Source: Rhodospirillaceae bacterium
Lineage (GTDB): Bacteria > Pseudomonadota > Alphaproteobacteria > Dongiales > Dongiaceae
Direction of reading: 5' to 3'
Assembly (NCBI GenBank): GCA_008012315.1
Contig: SSEL01000015.1
Location: 1-64,000, forward strand
DNA: 64,000 bases
Both the position numbers and the translations under genes were made by a program. The notes under the pieces were generated by a model. It was given only the letters and a program-made list of their open reading frames with translations. It was not told the origin of the DNA and searched no databases. How positions within the stretch are numbered: position 1 is the first letter of the stretch; every line of letters starts with the position of its first letter. This document shows positions 1 through 9,464 of the stretch, one piece after another.

Positions 1-1554
1 ATGCATGACAGCCCGACACTCGCCCTGCCCGCCCCCTCCGTCCGCCTCTGGCTCGGCTTCAGCGCCATGTGCCTGGGCATGTTCATGGCCGTCCTGGACA
101 TCCAGATCGTCGCGACCTCGCTGCCCGACATCCAGTCCGGCCTCGGCATGCGGCAGGAGGATATGAGCTGGATACAAACGGCCTATTTGATCGCCGAAGT
201 CATCGCCATCTCCCTGACCGGCTGGCTGACGCGTCTGCTGGGGCTGCGCAACCTCTGTCTGGCGGCGATCGGCGGCTTCACCCTGGCCTCGCTCGGCTGC
301 GCCCTCAGCACCGGCTTCGCCAGCCTGATCGCCTGTCGTATCGTACAAGGCCTTACCGGCGGCTGTCTGATTCCGATGGTCTTTTCCGCGGTCTTCCTGA
401 TCTTTCCGTTTCGCCTTCAAGGTCTGGCCACCACCATCGCCGGCACCCTGGCGGTCTTCGCGCCGACCATCGGTCCACTGGTTGGCGGATGGATCACCGA
501 TACGTATACGTGGCATTGGCTGTTTCTCATCAATCTCGCGCCGGGTGTGCTGGCGCTGACCATCATCGCCACCTGCCTGCCGGGCCGTATCGGCACCGAA
601 CAACCCTTACAGAAGCTTGACTGGATTGCTCTGGCGCTGATTGCGGCGACATTGGCGAGCCTGGAGATCGGCCTCAAGCGGGCGCCGGATCATGGCTGGC
701 TCTCGCTTCAGCCGCTCCTGCTCTTCCTGATCGCGATTTCCTGCGGCTCGCTGTTCATCTATCGCACCTGGCTTGCCGACAATCGCATCGTCGATCTGCA
801 TCTGCTGGCGGATCGCCAATTCGCGATCGGCTGTGCGCTCAGCTTCATTCTCGGTTTCGGCCTCTACGGCTCGGTCTATCTGATGCCGGTTTTCCTCTCT
901 TTGGTACGCCTGCATACGGCTTTCGAGATCGGCCAGATCATGCTGGTCTCCGGCCTGTCCCAGCTTCTGGTGGCACCGGTGGCGGTGGCGCTCGAGCGCC
1001 GCCTCGACGCCCGTCTGTTGAGCGCCATCGGCTTTGCCGTTTTCGCCATCGGCCTTGGCCTCAGCTATACCGCCACGTGGGAAACCGATTTCAACGGCAT
1101 GTTCTGGCCCCAGGCCATCCGCGGCGGCGCCATCATGTTCTGCCTGTTGCCACCGACACGATTGGCCCTCAACCATCTGCCGGCCGGCTGCGTGCCCGAT
1201 GCCAGCGCGCTCTTCAACCTGCTGCGCAATCTCGGCGGTGCGATCGGCCTCGCCTTGATCGATACCGTGATCTGGGGACGGGCGCCCATGCATGTTCAGC
1301 ATTTCGTCACCCGCCTGCTGGCCGGCGATGCCGATGCCGCGCGCCTCGTCGGACTGCCGACCGATCGCTTCCTCGGCAAACCGCTCACCGTCCCGGATGA
1401 AGCGACCCAGGAACTCGTGCGGCCGCTGGTGGAGCGGGCCGGCCTGGTCGCCGCCATCAACGATGCCTGGGCCATGCTCGGCCTTCTGACCCTGATCGGG
1501 GTGGTCCTCATCCTGTTTCTCATGAAGCGGAGGAAAGCCGGCGCAGCGACCTGA
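1..1554 (+). CDS. DHA2-family MFS multidrug efflux transporter (EmrB/QacA type)
   Basis: A 517-residue integral membrane protein, the usual length for 14-TM drug:H+ antiporters of the DHA2 family. It should sit in the inner membrane and export drugs or other toxic compounds. The N-terminal LDIQIVATSLPDI segment is the DHA2 motif D1 region in helix 1. RIVQGLTGGCLIPM and the GPLVGGWITD stretch match the motif B and C (antiporter) regions, and hydrophobic helices continue to a short basic tail (MKRRK). The ATG is base 1 of the window, so its ribosome binding site and any upstream membrane-fusion partner (EmrA) or regulator are out of view. The substrate cannot be told from sequence. Confidence 0.9.
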   Translation: MHDSPTLALPAPSVRLWLGFSAMCLGMFMAVLDIQIVATSLPDIQSGLGMRQEDMSWIQTAYLIAEVIAISLTGWLTRLLGLRNLCLAAIGGFTLASLGCALSTGFASLIACRIVQGLTGGCLIPMVFSAVFLIFPFRLQGLATTIAGTLAVFAPTIGPLVGGWITDTYTWHWLFLINLAPGVLALTIIATCLPGRIGTEQPLQKLDWIALALIAATLASLEIGLKRAPDHGWLSLQPLLLFLIAISCGSLFIYRTWLADNRIVDLHLLADRQFAIGCALSFILGFGLYGSVYLMPVFLSLVRLHTAFEIGQIMLVSGLSQLLVAPVAVALERRLDARLLSAIGFAVFAIGLGLSYTATWETDFNGMFWPQAIRGGAIMFCLLPPTRLALNHLPAGCVPDASALFNLLRNLGGAIGLALIDTVIWGRAPMHVQHFVTRLLAGDADAARLVGLPTDRFLGKPLTVPDEATQELVRPLVERAGLVAAINDAWAMLGLLTLIGVVLILFLMKRRKAGAAT

Positions 1555-1612
1555 TTGCCAGGGCGCGGCAAGACCGCTACCGTGCCCGCCACCATTGTCA
1601 CAACCAGCCGGA

Positions 1613-2281
1613 ATGAAGTTGATGCCACGCACCGTCCTGTTGACCGGTTTCGAGCCCTTTGGCGGCCTGGCCTTCAATCCGGCATTGGAAATTGCAAAGG
1701 CCCTTCAGGACGCCAGCATCGATGACCTGCGCATACGAAGCGAGATCCTGCCGGTAGCCTTCGAGGGCCATGCCGCTAGGCTGGAGAAATTGATTAGAGA
1801 AGCTGCCCCTGTCCTCGTTGTCAGCCTGGGGCTCTATGGCGGCGAAGACATGATCCGCCTGGAACGGATCGGCGTTAATCTCGCCGATTTCGACCTTGCC
1901 GACAATGCCGGGCTGAAATTGCGCTCAAGCCCGATCGAGACGTCAGGCCCGGCCGCCCGCATGGCCACCTTGCCTTGCGATGAGATCCGACAGGCGCTGT
2001 TGACCCGGGGCATTCCCGCTCGCTTGTCCAATACCGCCGGCGCCTATCTCTGCAATGCAACCTTGTATTCCACCTTGCGGATCTGCGCCGAACAACCGCA
2101 AAAGCCGCGCTGCGGCTTCATTCACCTGCCCTATGCCACGCAACAAGTGGCGGCAATGCTGGTCGATGAAACACCGAACGAGCTCACCGTGGTCTCGCCG
2201 GATGCGGTCCTGCCATCCCTGCCTCTCGAGCTGATGATCGAGGCGGTAAAAATCGCTATCCGCACCAGTATGACCACTTGA
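1613..2281 (+). CDS. pcp: Pyroglutamyl-peptidase I (pyrrolidone-carboxylate peptidase)
   Basis: A cytosolic cysteine peptidase of family C15 that removes N-terminal pyroglutamate from peptides. Counting from the ATG at 1613 (222 aa, typical of the family), the N-terminal VLLTGFEPFGG signature is present, with the catalytic triad as Glu84 (LERIGVN), Cys147 (TAGAYLCN) and His171 (GFIHLPY). An in-frame TTG at 1595 and an ATG at 1622 are alternative starts; 1622 would begin directly before the conserved core. The gene lies 58 bases after the efflux gene on the same strand, and a short GC hairpin follows it. Confidence 0.93.
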   Translation: MKLMPRTVLLTGFEPFGGLAFNPALEIAKALQDASIDDLRIRSEILPVAFEGHAARLEKLIREAAPVLVVSLGLYGGEDMIRLERIGVNLADFDLADNAGLKLRSSPIETSGPAARMATLPCDEIRQALLTRGIPARLSNTAGAYLCNATLYSTLRICAEQPQKPRCGFIHLPYATQQVAAMLVDETPNELTVVSPDAVLPSLPLELMIEAVKIAIRTSMTT

Positions 2282-2335
2282 TGAAACCCCGTTGCGGAAA
2301 TTCCGATTAACGGACCAGCCCATCCTTTCGGCCGG

Positions 2336-2356
2336 TGCCGGCGCTTTCAGCCGGCA
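2336..2356 (+). terminator. Small GC hairpin after pcp
   Basis: TGCCGGC (2336-2342) pairs with GCCGGCA (2350-2356) around a 7-base loop. There is no clear U-run, so it is at best a weak intrinsic terminator or an attenuating hairpin ahead of the Clp gene. Confidence 0.3.
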
Positions 2357-2491
2357 TAGCTGGGTGTGGCAATGGCGCCGCAGGATCAACTAACTCTTGC
2401 CAAAGACCGGCCGCCTGCGGCTATCATAAGCGTTCGTCATCTAGCGATGTGCAAATCATGCGCATGTGATCTCTTTTTCATGGGAGCGATC

Positions 2492-5320
2492 ATGGCCCAG
2501 AATTTCTGCGACATCTGTGGTGTTCGGCCGGCAACTGTGCGTGTTGCCGTCTTGCAGAACGGACGGCAACGGCAACTCGACGTCTGTGATTTTCATTACG
2601 CGCAGTTGACCCGCCACCAGCGCCAGATATCTCCTTTCGAGGCATTGTTCGGCAGCGGCGTTCTCAGCGACATGCTGAACGAACCGGGCACCGGAGAGCC
2701 TGCCTTGCCGCGTCGCGGCACACGGCCGGGCGACCAGCAAGGGATCAACCTGGAACAGCATTTCAGCGAGAAGGCGAAAGAAATTTTGCAGCGGGCAGCC
2801 GAGCGCGCCATCGAGTTCGGCAAGCGCGACGTCGATAGCGAACACCTGCTTTACGAATTGACAGAGAGCGATATCGTCCGCGCCATTCTCCAGCAGTTCA
2901 AGATTTCGCCGGAAGATCTGCGCGGCTATATCGATCAAAATGCGCAAAAGGGCGAAGCGGAGACCGCGCCGCGCGCCACATCGATCAGTATTTCGCCCCG
3001 CGTCAAGAGCGCGCTGGACCAGGCCTTCCTGAGTTCGCGCGAAATGGGACACAACTATGTCGGACCGGAACATCTGCTGATCGGCCTGGCCTCGGTGCCG
3101 GACAGTTTCGCCGGCAACCTGCTCGGCAAATACGGATTGACGCCGCAAGCATTGCGGCAGCAAACGGTGCGGATCGTCGGCAAAGGTGCCGAGGAAGGGC
3201 ATGTCGACGCACCGACCAATACCCCGATCCTCGATAAATATAGCCGTGATCTCACCAAACTCGCGCGCGACGGCAAGCTCGATCCCGTCATCGGGCGCTC
3301 GAAAGAGGTCGAGACCACGGTGGAGGTTCTCGCCCGGCGCAAGAAGAACAACCCCGTTCTGATCGGCGAACCCGGCGTCGGCAAGACGGCAATCGTCGAG
3401 GGTCTGGCGCAACGTATCATCAATGGCGACGTCCCCGAGGTGCTGCGCAACAAGCGGCTGGTCGAATTGAACGTGAATTCCCTTGTTGCCGGTGCGAAGT
3501 TCCGCGGCGAATTCGAGGAACGCGTCAAACAGGTGATGGATGAAATCACCGCACAGCGCGACGGCCTGGTCCTGTTCATCGACGAGGTCCACACCATCGT
3601 CGGCGCCGGCCAGGGCGGCGGCGAAGGCGGCCTCGATATTGCCAATATCGTCAAGCCCGCCATGGCGCGCGGCGAGATGAATCTGATCGGCGCCACCACG
3701 CTCAACGAGTACCAAAAATATATCGAAAAGGATTCGGCGCTTGAGCGTCGTTTCCAGCCGGTTTTCGTTGTCGAGCCGACCATCGAGCAGACCATCAACA
3801 TCTTGCGCGGCCTGCGCGACCGCCTTGAAGCGCATCACAAGGTCACGATCCTGGATGACGCCCTGGTTGCCGCGGCGGAATTGTCCGATCGCTATATCAG
3901 CGGCCGTTTCCTACCGGATAAAGCCATCGACCTGATCGATCAGGCAGCGGCCCGGGTCCGCTTGTCGACCACATCCCGGCCGCTGGAGATCCAGGAGCTG
4001 GAATCTGAAATTGCCCAGTTGAACCGCGAGCAGGCTTATGTCAGCGCCCGCAAGCAATACGACCGCGCCAAGAGTTTCGAAGAGCAGATCTCGGCCAAGG
4101 CTAAGGAGCTTGGCGAGATGACCGAGAAGTGGAAGCAGCGAATCGGCTCCAGCACGGCGGAAGTCACCTTGTCCGATGTGGCCGAAATCGTCTCCAAGCT
4201 GAGCGGCATTCCGGTCGCCGACCTCACCGAGGAAGAGAAGGCCAAGCTGCTCAAGATGGAAGAGCGGCTGCATGAGCGGGTGATCGGCCAGGAAGAGGCG
4301 ATCCGTGCGGTCAGCGATGCGATCCGTCTGTCCCGTGCCGGCTTGCAGCAGGGTGATCGCCCCATCGCCACCTTCCTGTTTCTGGGTCCGACCGGTGTCG
4401 GCAAGACGGAGCTGGCGAAGGCCCTGGCCGAGGTCGTTTTTGGCGACGAGGATGCGGTCCTGCGCATCGATATGAGCGAGTATATGGAACGCCATGCCGT
4501 CGCCCGCCTGATCGGCGCGCCACCGGGTTATGTCGGCTATGATGAAGGCGGGCAGCTGACCGAACGTGTCCGGCGCCGGCCTTACAGCGTCATTCTGCTC
4601 GATGAAATCGAGAAAGCGCATGCCGATGTCTATAACGTTCTGCTGCAGGTCTTCGATGACGGCCGGCTCACCGATGGCAAAGGCCGTGTGGTGGACTTCA
4701 CCAACACGCTGATCATCGCCACCAGCAATCTCGCATCCGATGTCATCATGCAGGGTCGTCGCCCGCCCGGCTTCGTCACCCGGGACGATCGGCGGGAGGA
4801 TACGCGCGGGCAGGTGATGTCCGCTTTGCGCCAGCATTTCCGGCCGGAATTCCTCAACCGGATCGATGAGATCATCATCTTTCATGCCCTCGACCGGGGG
4901 CAGATCAAGGCGATCGTCCAACTTCAGCTGGAGCGGGTCCGCAAGCTCGCCCGCTCCCAGGACATCGATCTCAGTTTCGATGCCAGCCTGGTCGATTATC
5001 TCGCCGAGGAAGGATATCAGCCGGAATTCGGCGCCCGCGAACTGAAGCGCCAGATCCGGCAACTCCTGGAAAGCAAATTGGCCAAGGCCATGCTGCGGGG
5101 TGAAGTCACTGAAGGTAGCAGTGTCCGCTGCGCCTATGATCAGGAAAAGCGGGAAGTCACTTTCGCCATCACTGCATCGCAAGCGAAATCGGACGATGAC
5201 GCGCCACGGGACGGCGCCGGCGAACACAAGAAGAAGGTTGCAGCGACGGGGGACAATGTTTCGGATACGGCCGTGCGCCGTAAGTCCACATCGTCTGACA
5301 GCAAGCCGGCCGCAGAATAA
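2492..5320 (+). CDS. ClpC-like AAA+ protease chaperone with N-terminal zinc finger
   Basis: A Hsp100 unfoldase, 942 aa from the ATG at 2492, which has GGGAG 5 bases upstream; a longer frame back to 2366 lacks support. The first ~40 residues hold a putative zinc finger (Cys6, Cys9, Cys32, His35), like that of the McsA/UvrB-associated family. Two Clp_N repeats follow, then AAA+ domain 1 (Walker A GEPGVGKT near residue 292, Walker B LVLFIDEVH), a short ClpC-size middle domain with a UVR-like helix, and AAA+ domain 2 (GPTGVGKTE near 632). A PPGF stretch after the second ATPase core sits where ClpC has its ClpP-docking G-F loop, so partnership with ClpP is likely (inference). The last ~60 residues are charged and low-complexity. 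ClpB is unlikely because its long middle domain is absent. Confidence 0.88.
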   Translation: MAQNFCDICGVRPATVRVAVLQNGRQRQLDVCDFHYAQLTRHQRQISPFEALFGSGVLSDMLNEPGTGEPALPRRGTRPGDQQGINLEQHFSEKAKEILQRAAERAIEFGKRDVDSEHLLYELTESDIVRAILQQFKISPEDLRGYIDQNAQKGEAETAPRATSISISPRVKSALDQAFLSSREMGHNYVGPEHLLIGLASVPDSFAGNLLGKYGLTPQALRQQTVRIVGKGAEEGHVDAPTNTPILDKYSRDLTKLARDGKLDPVIGRSKEVETTVEVLARRKKNNPVLIGEPGVGKTAIVEGLAQRIINGDVPEVLRNKRLVELNVNSLVAGAKFRGEFEERVKQVMDEITAQRDGLVLFIDEVHTIVGAGQGGGEGGLDIANIVKPAMARGEMNLIGATTLNEYQKYIEKDSALERRFQPVFVVEPTIEQTINILRGLRDRLEAHHKVTILDDALVAAAELSDRYISGRFLPDKAIDLIDQAAARVRLSTTSRPLEIQELESEIAQLNREQAYVSARKQYDRAKSFEEQISAKAKELGEMTEKWKQRIGSSTAEVTLSDVAEIVSKLSGIPVADLTEEEKAKLLKMEERLHERVIGQEEAIRAVSDAIRLSRAGLQQGDRPIATFLFLGPTGVGKTELAKALAEVVFGDEDAVLRIDMSEYMERHAVARLIGAPPGYVGYDEGGQLTERVRRRPYSVILLDEIEKAHADVYNVLLQVFDDGRLTDGKGRVVDFTNTLIIATSNLASDVIMQGRRPPGFVTRDDRREDTRGQVMSALRQHFRPEFLNRIDEIIIFHALDRGQIKAIVQLQLERVRKLARSQDIDLSFDASLVDYLAEEGYQPEFGARELKRQIRQLLESKLAKAMLRGEVTEGSSVRCAYDQEKREVTFAITASQAKSDDDAPRDGAGEHKKKVAATGDNVSDTAVRRKSTSSDSKPAAE

Positions 5321-5572
5321 TTCGGTCAGCCAACTAAACCATTACACTGAAATGTGCGTCCGCGAGAAAGTCGGCGGGCGAGATGGTTATTGTCCTACCG
5401 AGGCAGTGGAAAAAGAAATTTCCGGGCATCGAACATCATGATGCTGCGTTCCGCTCTTGTCTTTACGCATCATCTATGGATGAGTTCTTTCTAGCGTGAG
5501 TTGCGTGCCGCCCTTTCATCCGGGAGGTGGGAAGGGTCGAATTCCAGAAAATAATTCAGGAGAGCCTCCGCT

Positions 5573-7891
5573 ATGTCACGATCAATGAACCAACGCCAAG
5601 GCCAGCGGCTTGGTATGTATGCACTCGTCATCAATGACGAACTGGATCAGAAATCCGCCCTGGGTCGTGCAATCCGTTCACTGGTGGAAGAGTTGCGCGG
5701 ACGCGATGTGGATGTCGTGGAGGCGGTCACCGTGGACGATGCCCGCGCGATCGCGGCCTCCGATACCGCCATCCAATGCGTGCTGCTCGATTGGGATATC
5801 AAGGCCGACAAGGATCATTCCGCAGTCACGGCTTTGCTGAGCCATATCCGGGCGAGAAACGCCAAGGTCCCGATCTTTCTCACGACCGATCGCAGCACCG
5901 CCTCGAAAATTCCCACCCAGGCCATGCAGGAAGCCGATGACTTCATCTGGCTTCTGGAAGATACGACGGATTTCGTCGCCGGCCGCGTCATTGCCGCCAT
6001 GCAGCGTTATCGCGAGCAAGTTCTGCCGCCGATGTTTCGCGCCCTGGCACGCTTCTCCCGCATTTATGAATATTCCTGGCATACGCCCGGCCATACCGGC
6101 GGCACCGCCTTCCTGAAGGCGCCGGCCGGCCGGGCTTTTTTCGAATTCTTCGGGGAGAGCCTGTTCCGCTCCGATTTGTCGATTTCGGTCGGCCAGCTCG
6201 GTTCACTGCTGGATCATTCCGGTCCGATCGGTGAAGGCGAACGTTATGCGGCACGCGTCTTCGGCGCGCATCGCAGCTATACCGTCACCAATGGCTCGTC
6301 GACCTCGAACCGTGTCATCCTCATGGCCAGCGTGACCCGGGACCAAGTGGCTCTTTGCGACCGCAACTGCCACAAATCGGTCGAACATGCGATGACGCTT
6401 TCCGGCGCCATCCCGACTTATCTGGTGCCGACCCGCAACAAGCTGGGCATCATCGGACCGATCCCGCCGGAGCGCCTGACCGCCAAGGCGCTGAAACAGG
6501 CGATCTCCAGCAATCCGCTGGTGCGCAAGGACGTCGATCCGACGCCGGTTCATGCCGTCATCACCAATTCGACTTATGACGGGCTTTGCTACAATGTGAC
6601 CCGGATCGAGGAAATCCTCGGCAAGTCGGTCGACCGCCTGCATTTCGATGAAGCCTGGTACGGCTATGCCCGCTTCAATCCGATCTACCGCGATCGTTTC
6701 GGGATGCATGGCGATCCCAAGGATCACAAGCCGGACGGCCCCACGGTTTTTGCCACCCAGTCAACGCATAAACTGCTTGCCGCGCTGTCGCAGGCTTCCT
6801 TCATTCATATGCGTGACGGGCGGCGGCCGATCGACCATGGCCGCTTCAACGAAGCTTTCATGATGCATGCTTCCACCTCGCCGCAATATGCCATCATCGC
6901 CTCGAACGATGTCAGCGCGGCGATGATGGACGATTCCGGCGAAGCCCTGACCACGGAATCGATCCGGGAAGCCGTCGCCTTCCGTCAAATGCTGGCGCGG
7001 TTGCATGCGGAATTCGCCAAGAAAGGCGATTGGTTCTTCGATGCCTGGCAGCCGGAAAGCATCAAGGATCCGCGTTCGAAGAAAAAAGTTCCCTTTTACG
7101 AGGCGGATGAAGAGCTTCTGGTCAAGGATCCCGATTGCTGGATCCTGCGCCCCAACGAAGACTGGCATGGCTTCGGCGATCTCGAAGACGGCTATTGCAT
7201 GCTGGATCCGATCAAGGTCTCGATCCTGACGCCCGGCGCGACACCCAGCGGCGGCATCGGCAAAGAAGGAATTCCGGCAACCGTGCTGACCGCCTATCTG
7301 GGGCAGCAGGGGATCGTGGTCGAAAAGACGACCGACTTTACGATCCTGTTCCTGTTCTCGCTTGGCGTCACCAAGGGGAAATGGGGCACGCTGGTCAATG
7401 CCTTGCTCGATTTCAAGCGCGACTACGATGCCAATGCCCCCCTGGAGCAGGTCCTGCCCGACCTTCCCGCCTCATATCCGGCCACCTATCGCGACATGGG
7501 GCTGCGCGACCTCGCCGATTCGATGTTCGCGGCCATGAAAAAAGTCCGTACCACCGAATTCATGGCCAAGGGCTTCGCTACCCTGCCGAAGCCGGATTTC
7601 AGCCCGGTTGAGGCTTATGAGCAGTTGGTGAGGGGTAATGTCGAGCAAGTGACGTTGGACAAGATGGTGGGCCGCACGGTGGCGACTGGGGTCGTCCCCT
7701 ACCCGCCCGGCATTCCCTTGATGATGCCCGGCGAGAATGCCGGGCCGGCGGATGGCCCGCTGCTTGGCTACCTCAAATCACTGGAAGCCTTCGACCACCT
7801 TTTCCCGGGCTTCACGCATGACACCCATGGCGTCGAAGTGGAGGACGGCAAATACAAGGTCTATTGCATCAAGCAAGGCAAGGCGAAATAA
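5573..7891 (+). CDS. adiA: Biodegradative (AdiA-type) arginine decarboxylase, PLP-dependent
   Basis: Converts arginine to agmatine and CO2, consuming a proton; AdiA is the classical acid-resistance decarboxylase. The 772 aa match the group III Orn/Lys/Arg decarboxylases: a receiver-like N-terminal wing domain (to ~150), the PLP-binding core with HTPGHTGGTAF, SLLDHSG, NCHKSVEHAM and DEAWYGYARFNPIY, and the Schiff-base lysine Lys400 in TQSTHKLLAALSQ. The DEAWYGYARFNPIY and PYPPGIPLMMPGEN stretches favour arginine over lysine or ornithine decarboxylase (from memory of E. coli AdiA). AGGAGAG lies 8 bases before the ATG. No arginine/agmatine antiporter (adiC) is adjacent, so export of agmatine must be handled elsewhere. 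Confidence 0.93.
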   Translation: MSRSMNQRQGQRLGMYALVINDELDQKSALGRAIRSLVEELRGRDVDVVEAVTVDDARAIAASDTAIQCVLLDWDIKADKDHSAVTALLSHIRARNAKVPIFLTTDRSTASKIPTQAMQEADDFIWLLEDTTDFVAGRVIAAMQRYREQVLPPMFRALARFSRIYEYSWHTPGHTGGTAFLKAPAGRAFFEFFGESLFRSDLSISVGQLGSLLDHSGPIGEGERYAARVFGAHRSYTVTNGSSTSNRVILMASVTRDQVALCDRNCHKSVEHAMTLSGAIPTYLVPTRNKLGIIGPIPPERLTAKALKQAISSNPLVRKDVDPTPVHAVITNSTYDGLCYNVTRIEEILGKSVDRLHFDEAWYGYARFNPIYRDRFGMHGDPKDHKPDGPTVFATQSTHKLLAALSQASFIHMRDGRRPIDHGRFNEAFMMHASTSPQYAIIASNDVSAAMMDDSGEALTTESIREAVAFRQMLARLHAEFAKKGDWFFDAWQPESIKDPRSKKKVPFYEADEELLVKDPDCWILRPNEDWHGFGDLEDGYCMLDPIKVSILTPGATPSGGIGKEGIPATVLTAYLGQQGIVVEKTTDFTILFLFSLGVTKGKWGTLVNALLDFKRDYDANAPLEQVLPDLPASYPATYRDMGLRDLADSMFAAMKKVRTTEFMAKGFATLPKPDFSPVEAYEQLVRGNVEQVTLDKMVGRTVATGVVPYPPGIPLMMPGENAGPADGPLLGYLKSLEAFDHLFPGFTHDTHGVEVEDGKYKVYCIKQGKAK

Positions 7892-7902
7892 GATCATCGA
7901 CC

Positions 7903-7928
7903 TGCCGGGCGCCCGGTGCGGCCCGGCA
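7903..7928 (+). terminator. GC-rich hairpin after adiA
   Basis: TGCCGGGC (7903-7910) pairs perfectly with GCCCGGCA (7921-7928) around a 10-base loop, 12 bases past the adiA stop. Only a short T-run follows, so it is a possible but weak terminator. Confidence 0.4.
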
Positions 7929-7959
7929 TGTTTCGCCCCCCGGACCATCACAGACTGCG

Positions 7960-8430
7960 CCCGACATGACCGACGGCACGACGGACCAGCGGCGGCTTGT
8001 CGCTGCGGTGAAAGCCGGCCACCGGTCGATGATCTGCTGATCGTAAACGGTCAGCCGCTCCAGCATCCGCAGATGCTGCAGCCAGCTATCGACGGTGTAA
8101 ATCTCCTCCCAGATACCCGGCCGATTGACGTCGCGATAAAGCGCCCACCGCGTCGCCCCATTGCGCAGCCTCACACGGCGCAGATCGCGCACGGCCCGCA
8201 GGAAGGGGCGATTTTGGTCCTGCTCGATCGTATATTCGATGATGACGAGGACCGCGCCGCGCGAGGCGGCGACTTGAATCATGGCGACGGTGGTTGAGCT
8301 CGCATGACTGGATGTCACGATTCAGGTCGCCGCCACGGACTGCGCCCAGGTACCGAGATTGAGATCGGCAATTCAGATGAGGCGAAAGGCTTCAACCGCT
8401 AGCGGCGCCCAGGTCGACTATGGCCTGGAG
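7960..8430 (-). pseudogene. C-terminal remnant of an MFS_3-family transporter
   Basis: Reading the minus strand, residues AVLVIIEYTIEQDQ...RPFLRAVRDLRRVRLRNGATRWALYRDV then ETYTVDSW-like EIYTVDSWLQHLRMLERLTVYDQQ match the conserved soluble tail of MFS_3 (EntS-like) transporters, normally PVLVTIEY...LRRIRRRDGAxRWGLF...VESWxEHLRQHERVTVAD. Upstream in the same frame, VEAFRLI and IADLNLGTWAQ also fit the family but are broken by TGA codons at 8373-8375 and 8322-8324, and a TAG lies farther up. No membrane helices remain. An open frame from a GTG at 8318 to 7869 exists, running 23 bases into the adiA end, but it covers only the soluble tail. It is a relic of a deleted transporter; the edges are approximate. 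Confidence 0.75.
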
Positions 8431-8531
8431 GGGGCTTTTCCGCTGCTGTTGTGGCAGCAGCATGTTCCTGCTTCAGATCCTGTACCGGTGAGACGGATTG
8501 CGGCATCTGCTATCTGATCGGAGGCAGTCGA

Positions 8532-9464
8532 TCATCGGGGCGATTTCTTCAATCTTGCGAGAGATCGTTCGAAAAGGCCGACGATCCCCTGGCGGAACAG
8601 CATGACACAAACGACAAAGACCAGGCCTTGGATGACGGTCACCCAGGCGCCGAGTGGCGCCAGGTAGTTTTCCATAGCGACGATGATGAAGGCGCCGACG
8701 ACCGGCCCCAGGATTGTGCCCATGCCGCCAACCAGCACGATGAGGATGACCTCGCCCGACATCATCCAATGCACATCGGTCAGCGATGCGAGCTGGAAAA
8801 CGACCACCTTGGTGGCGCCCGCCAGCCCCGCCAGCACCGCCGAGAGAACAAAAACCAGCAATTTGTATTGCGACGTGCGATATCCCAGCGAGACCATCCT
8901 CGGCTCATTGTCGCGAATGGCCTTCAGCACCTGCCCGAAAGGCGAATGGATCATGCGAAAGATCGCCAGAAAGCCGGCCAGGAAGATAGCGGCCACGACA
9001 TAATAGAGTGTCAGGTCACTGGCGAGATTGATCACGCCGAAAAGATTGCCGCGCGGCACCGATTGAATGCCGTCTTCGCCGCCGGTGAAGGTGGCCTGCA
9101 AGGCAAAGAAATAGATCATCTGCGCCAGCGCCAGGGTGATCATGGCGAAATAAATGCCCTGCCGGCGGATCGCCAGGGCACCGAAGACGAGGCCGAGGAG
9201 GCCCGCCGCCGATGTCCCCAGGAGAAGACACAGTTCCGGCGGCCATCCCCAGATTTTCGCCGCATGTGCGCAGACATAGCTGGCCATGCCAAAATAAGCG
9301 GCATGGCCGAATGAGAGCAGGCCGCCATAGCCGAGGAGCAGATTGAAGGCGCAGGCGAAAAGCGCGAAACACAGCACCTTCATCAGAAAGATCGGATAGA
9401 GGATATAGGGCCCGATTGCCAGCAAAAGGGCCAGGATGACGAAGGTGCGGGTATATCCCTTCAC
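8532..9464 (-). CDS. livM: Branched-chain amino acid-type ABC permease (LivM)
   Basis: An inner-membrane permease, about 310 aa, of the LivM family. The GTG start at 9464 overlaps the livH stop (GTGTGA), which is why it is preferred over the longer frame reaching 10142 (a livH shadow). Family signatures include LLLGYGGLLSFGHAAYFGMASYV, RRQGIYFAMITLALAQM, the EAA-like loop SPFGQVLKAIRDNEPRMVSLGY and GGMGTILGPVVGAF. It pairs with LivH to form the channel of the importer encoded in this operon and is its last gene. Confidence 0.93.
   Translation of the reverse strand: MKGYTRTFVILALLLAIGPYILYPIFLMKVLCFALFACAFNLLLGYGGLLSFGHAAYFGMASYVCAHAAKIWGWPPELCLLLGTSAAGLLGLVFGALAIRRQGIYFAMITLALAQMIYFFALQATFTGGEDGIQSVPRGNLFGVINLASDLTLYYVVAAIFLAGFLAIFRMIHSPFGQVLKAIRDNEPRMVSLGYRTSQYKLLVFVLSAVLAGLAGATKVVVFQLASLTDVHWMMSGEVILIVLVGGMGTILGPVVGAFIIVAMENYLAPLGAWVTVIQGLVFVVCVMLFRQGIVGLFERSLARLKKSPR

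Noticed and set aside
607..1677. 356-codon minus-strand frame over the efflux gene and pcp start
   Set aside because: Gln/Arg/Asp-rich composition typical of an antisense shadow of GC-rich coding DNA; the plus-strand genes have clear family motifs.
2456..3838. 460-codon minus-strand frame inside the Clp gene
   Set aside because: Antisense shadow of conserved AAA+ coding sequence; no ribosome site or family.
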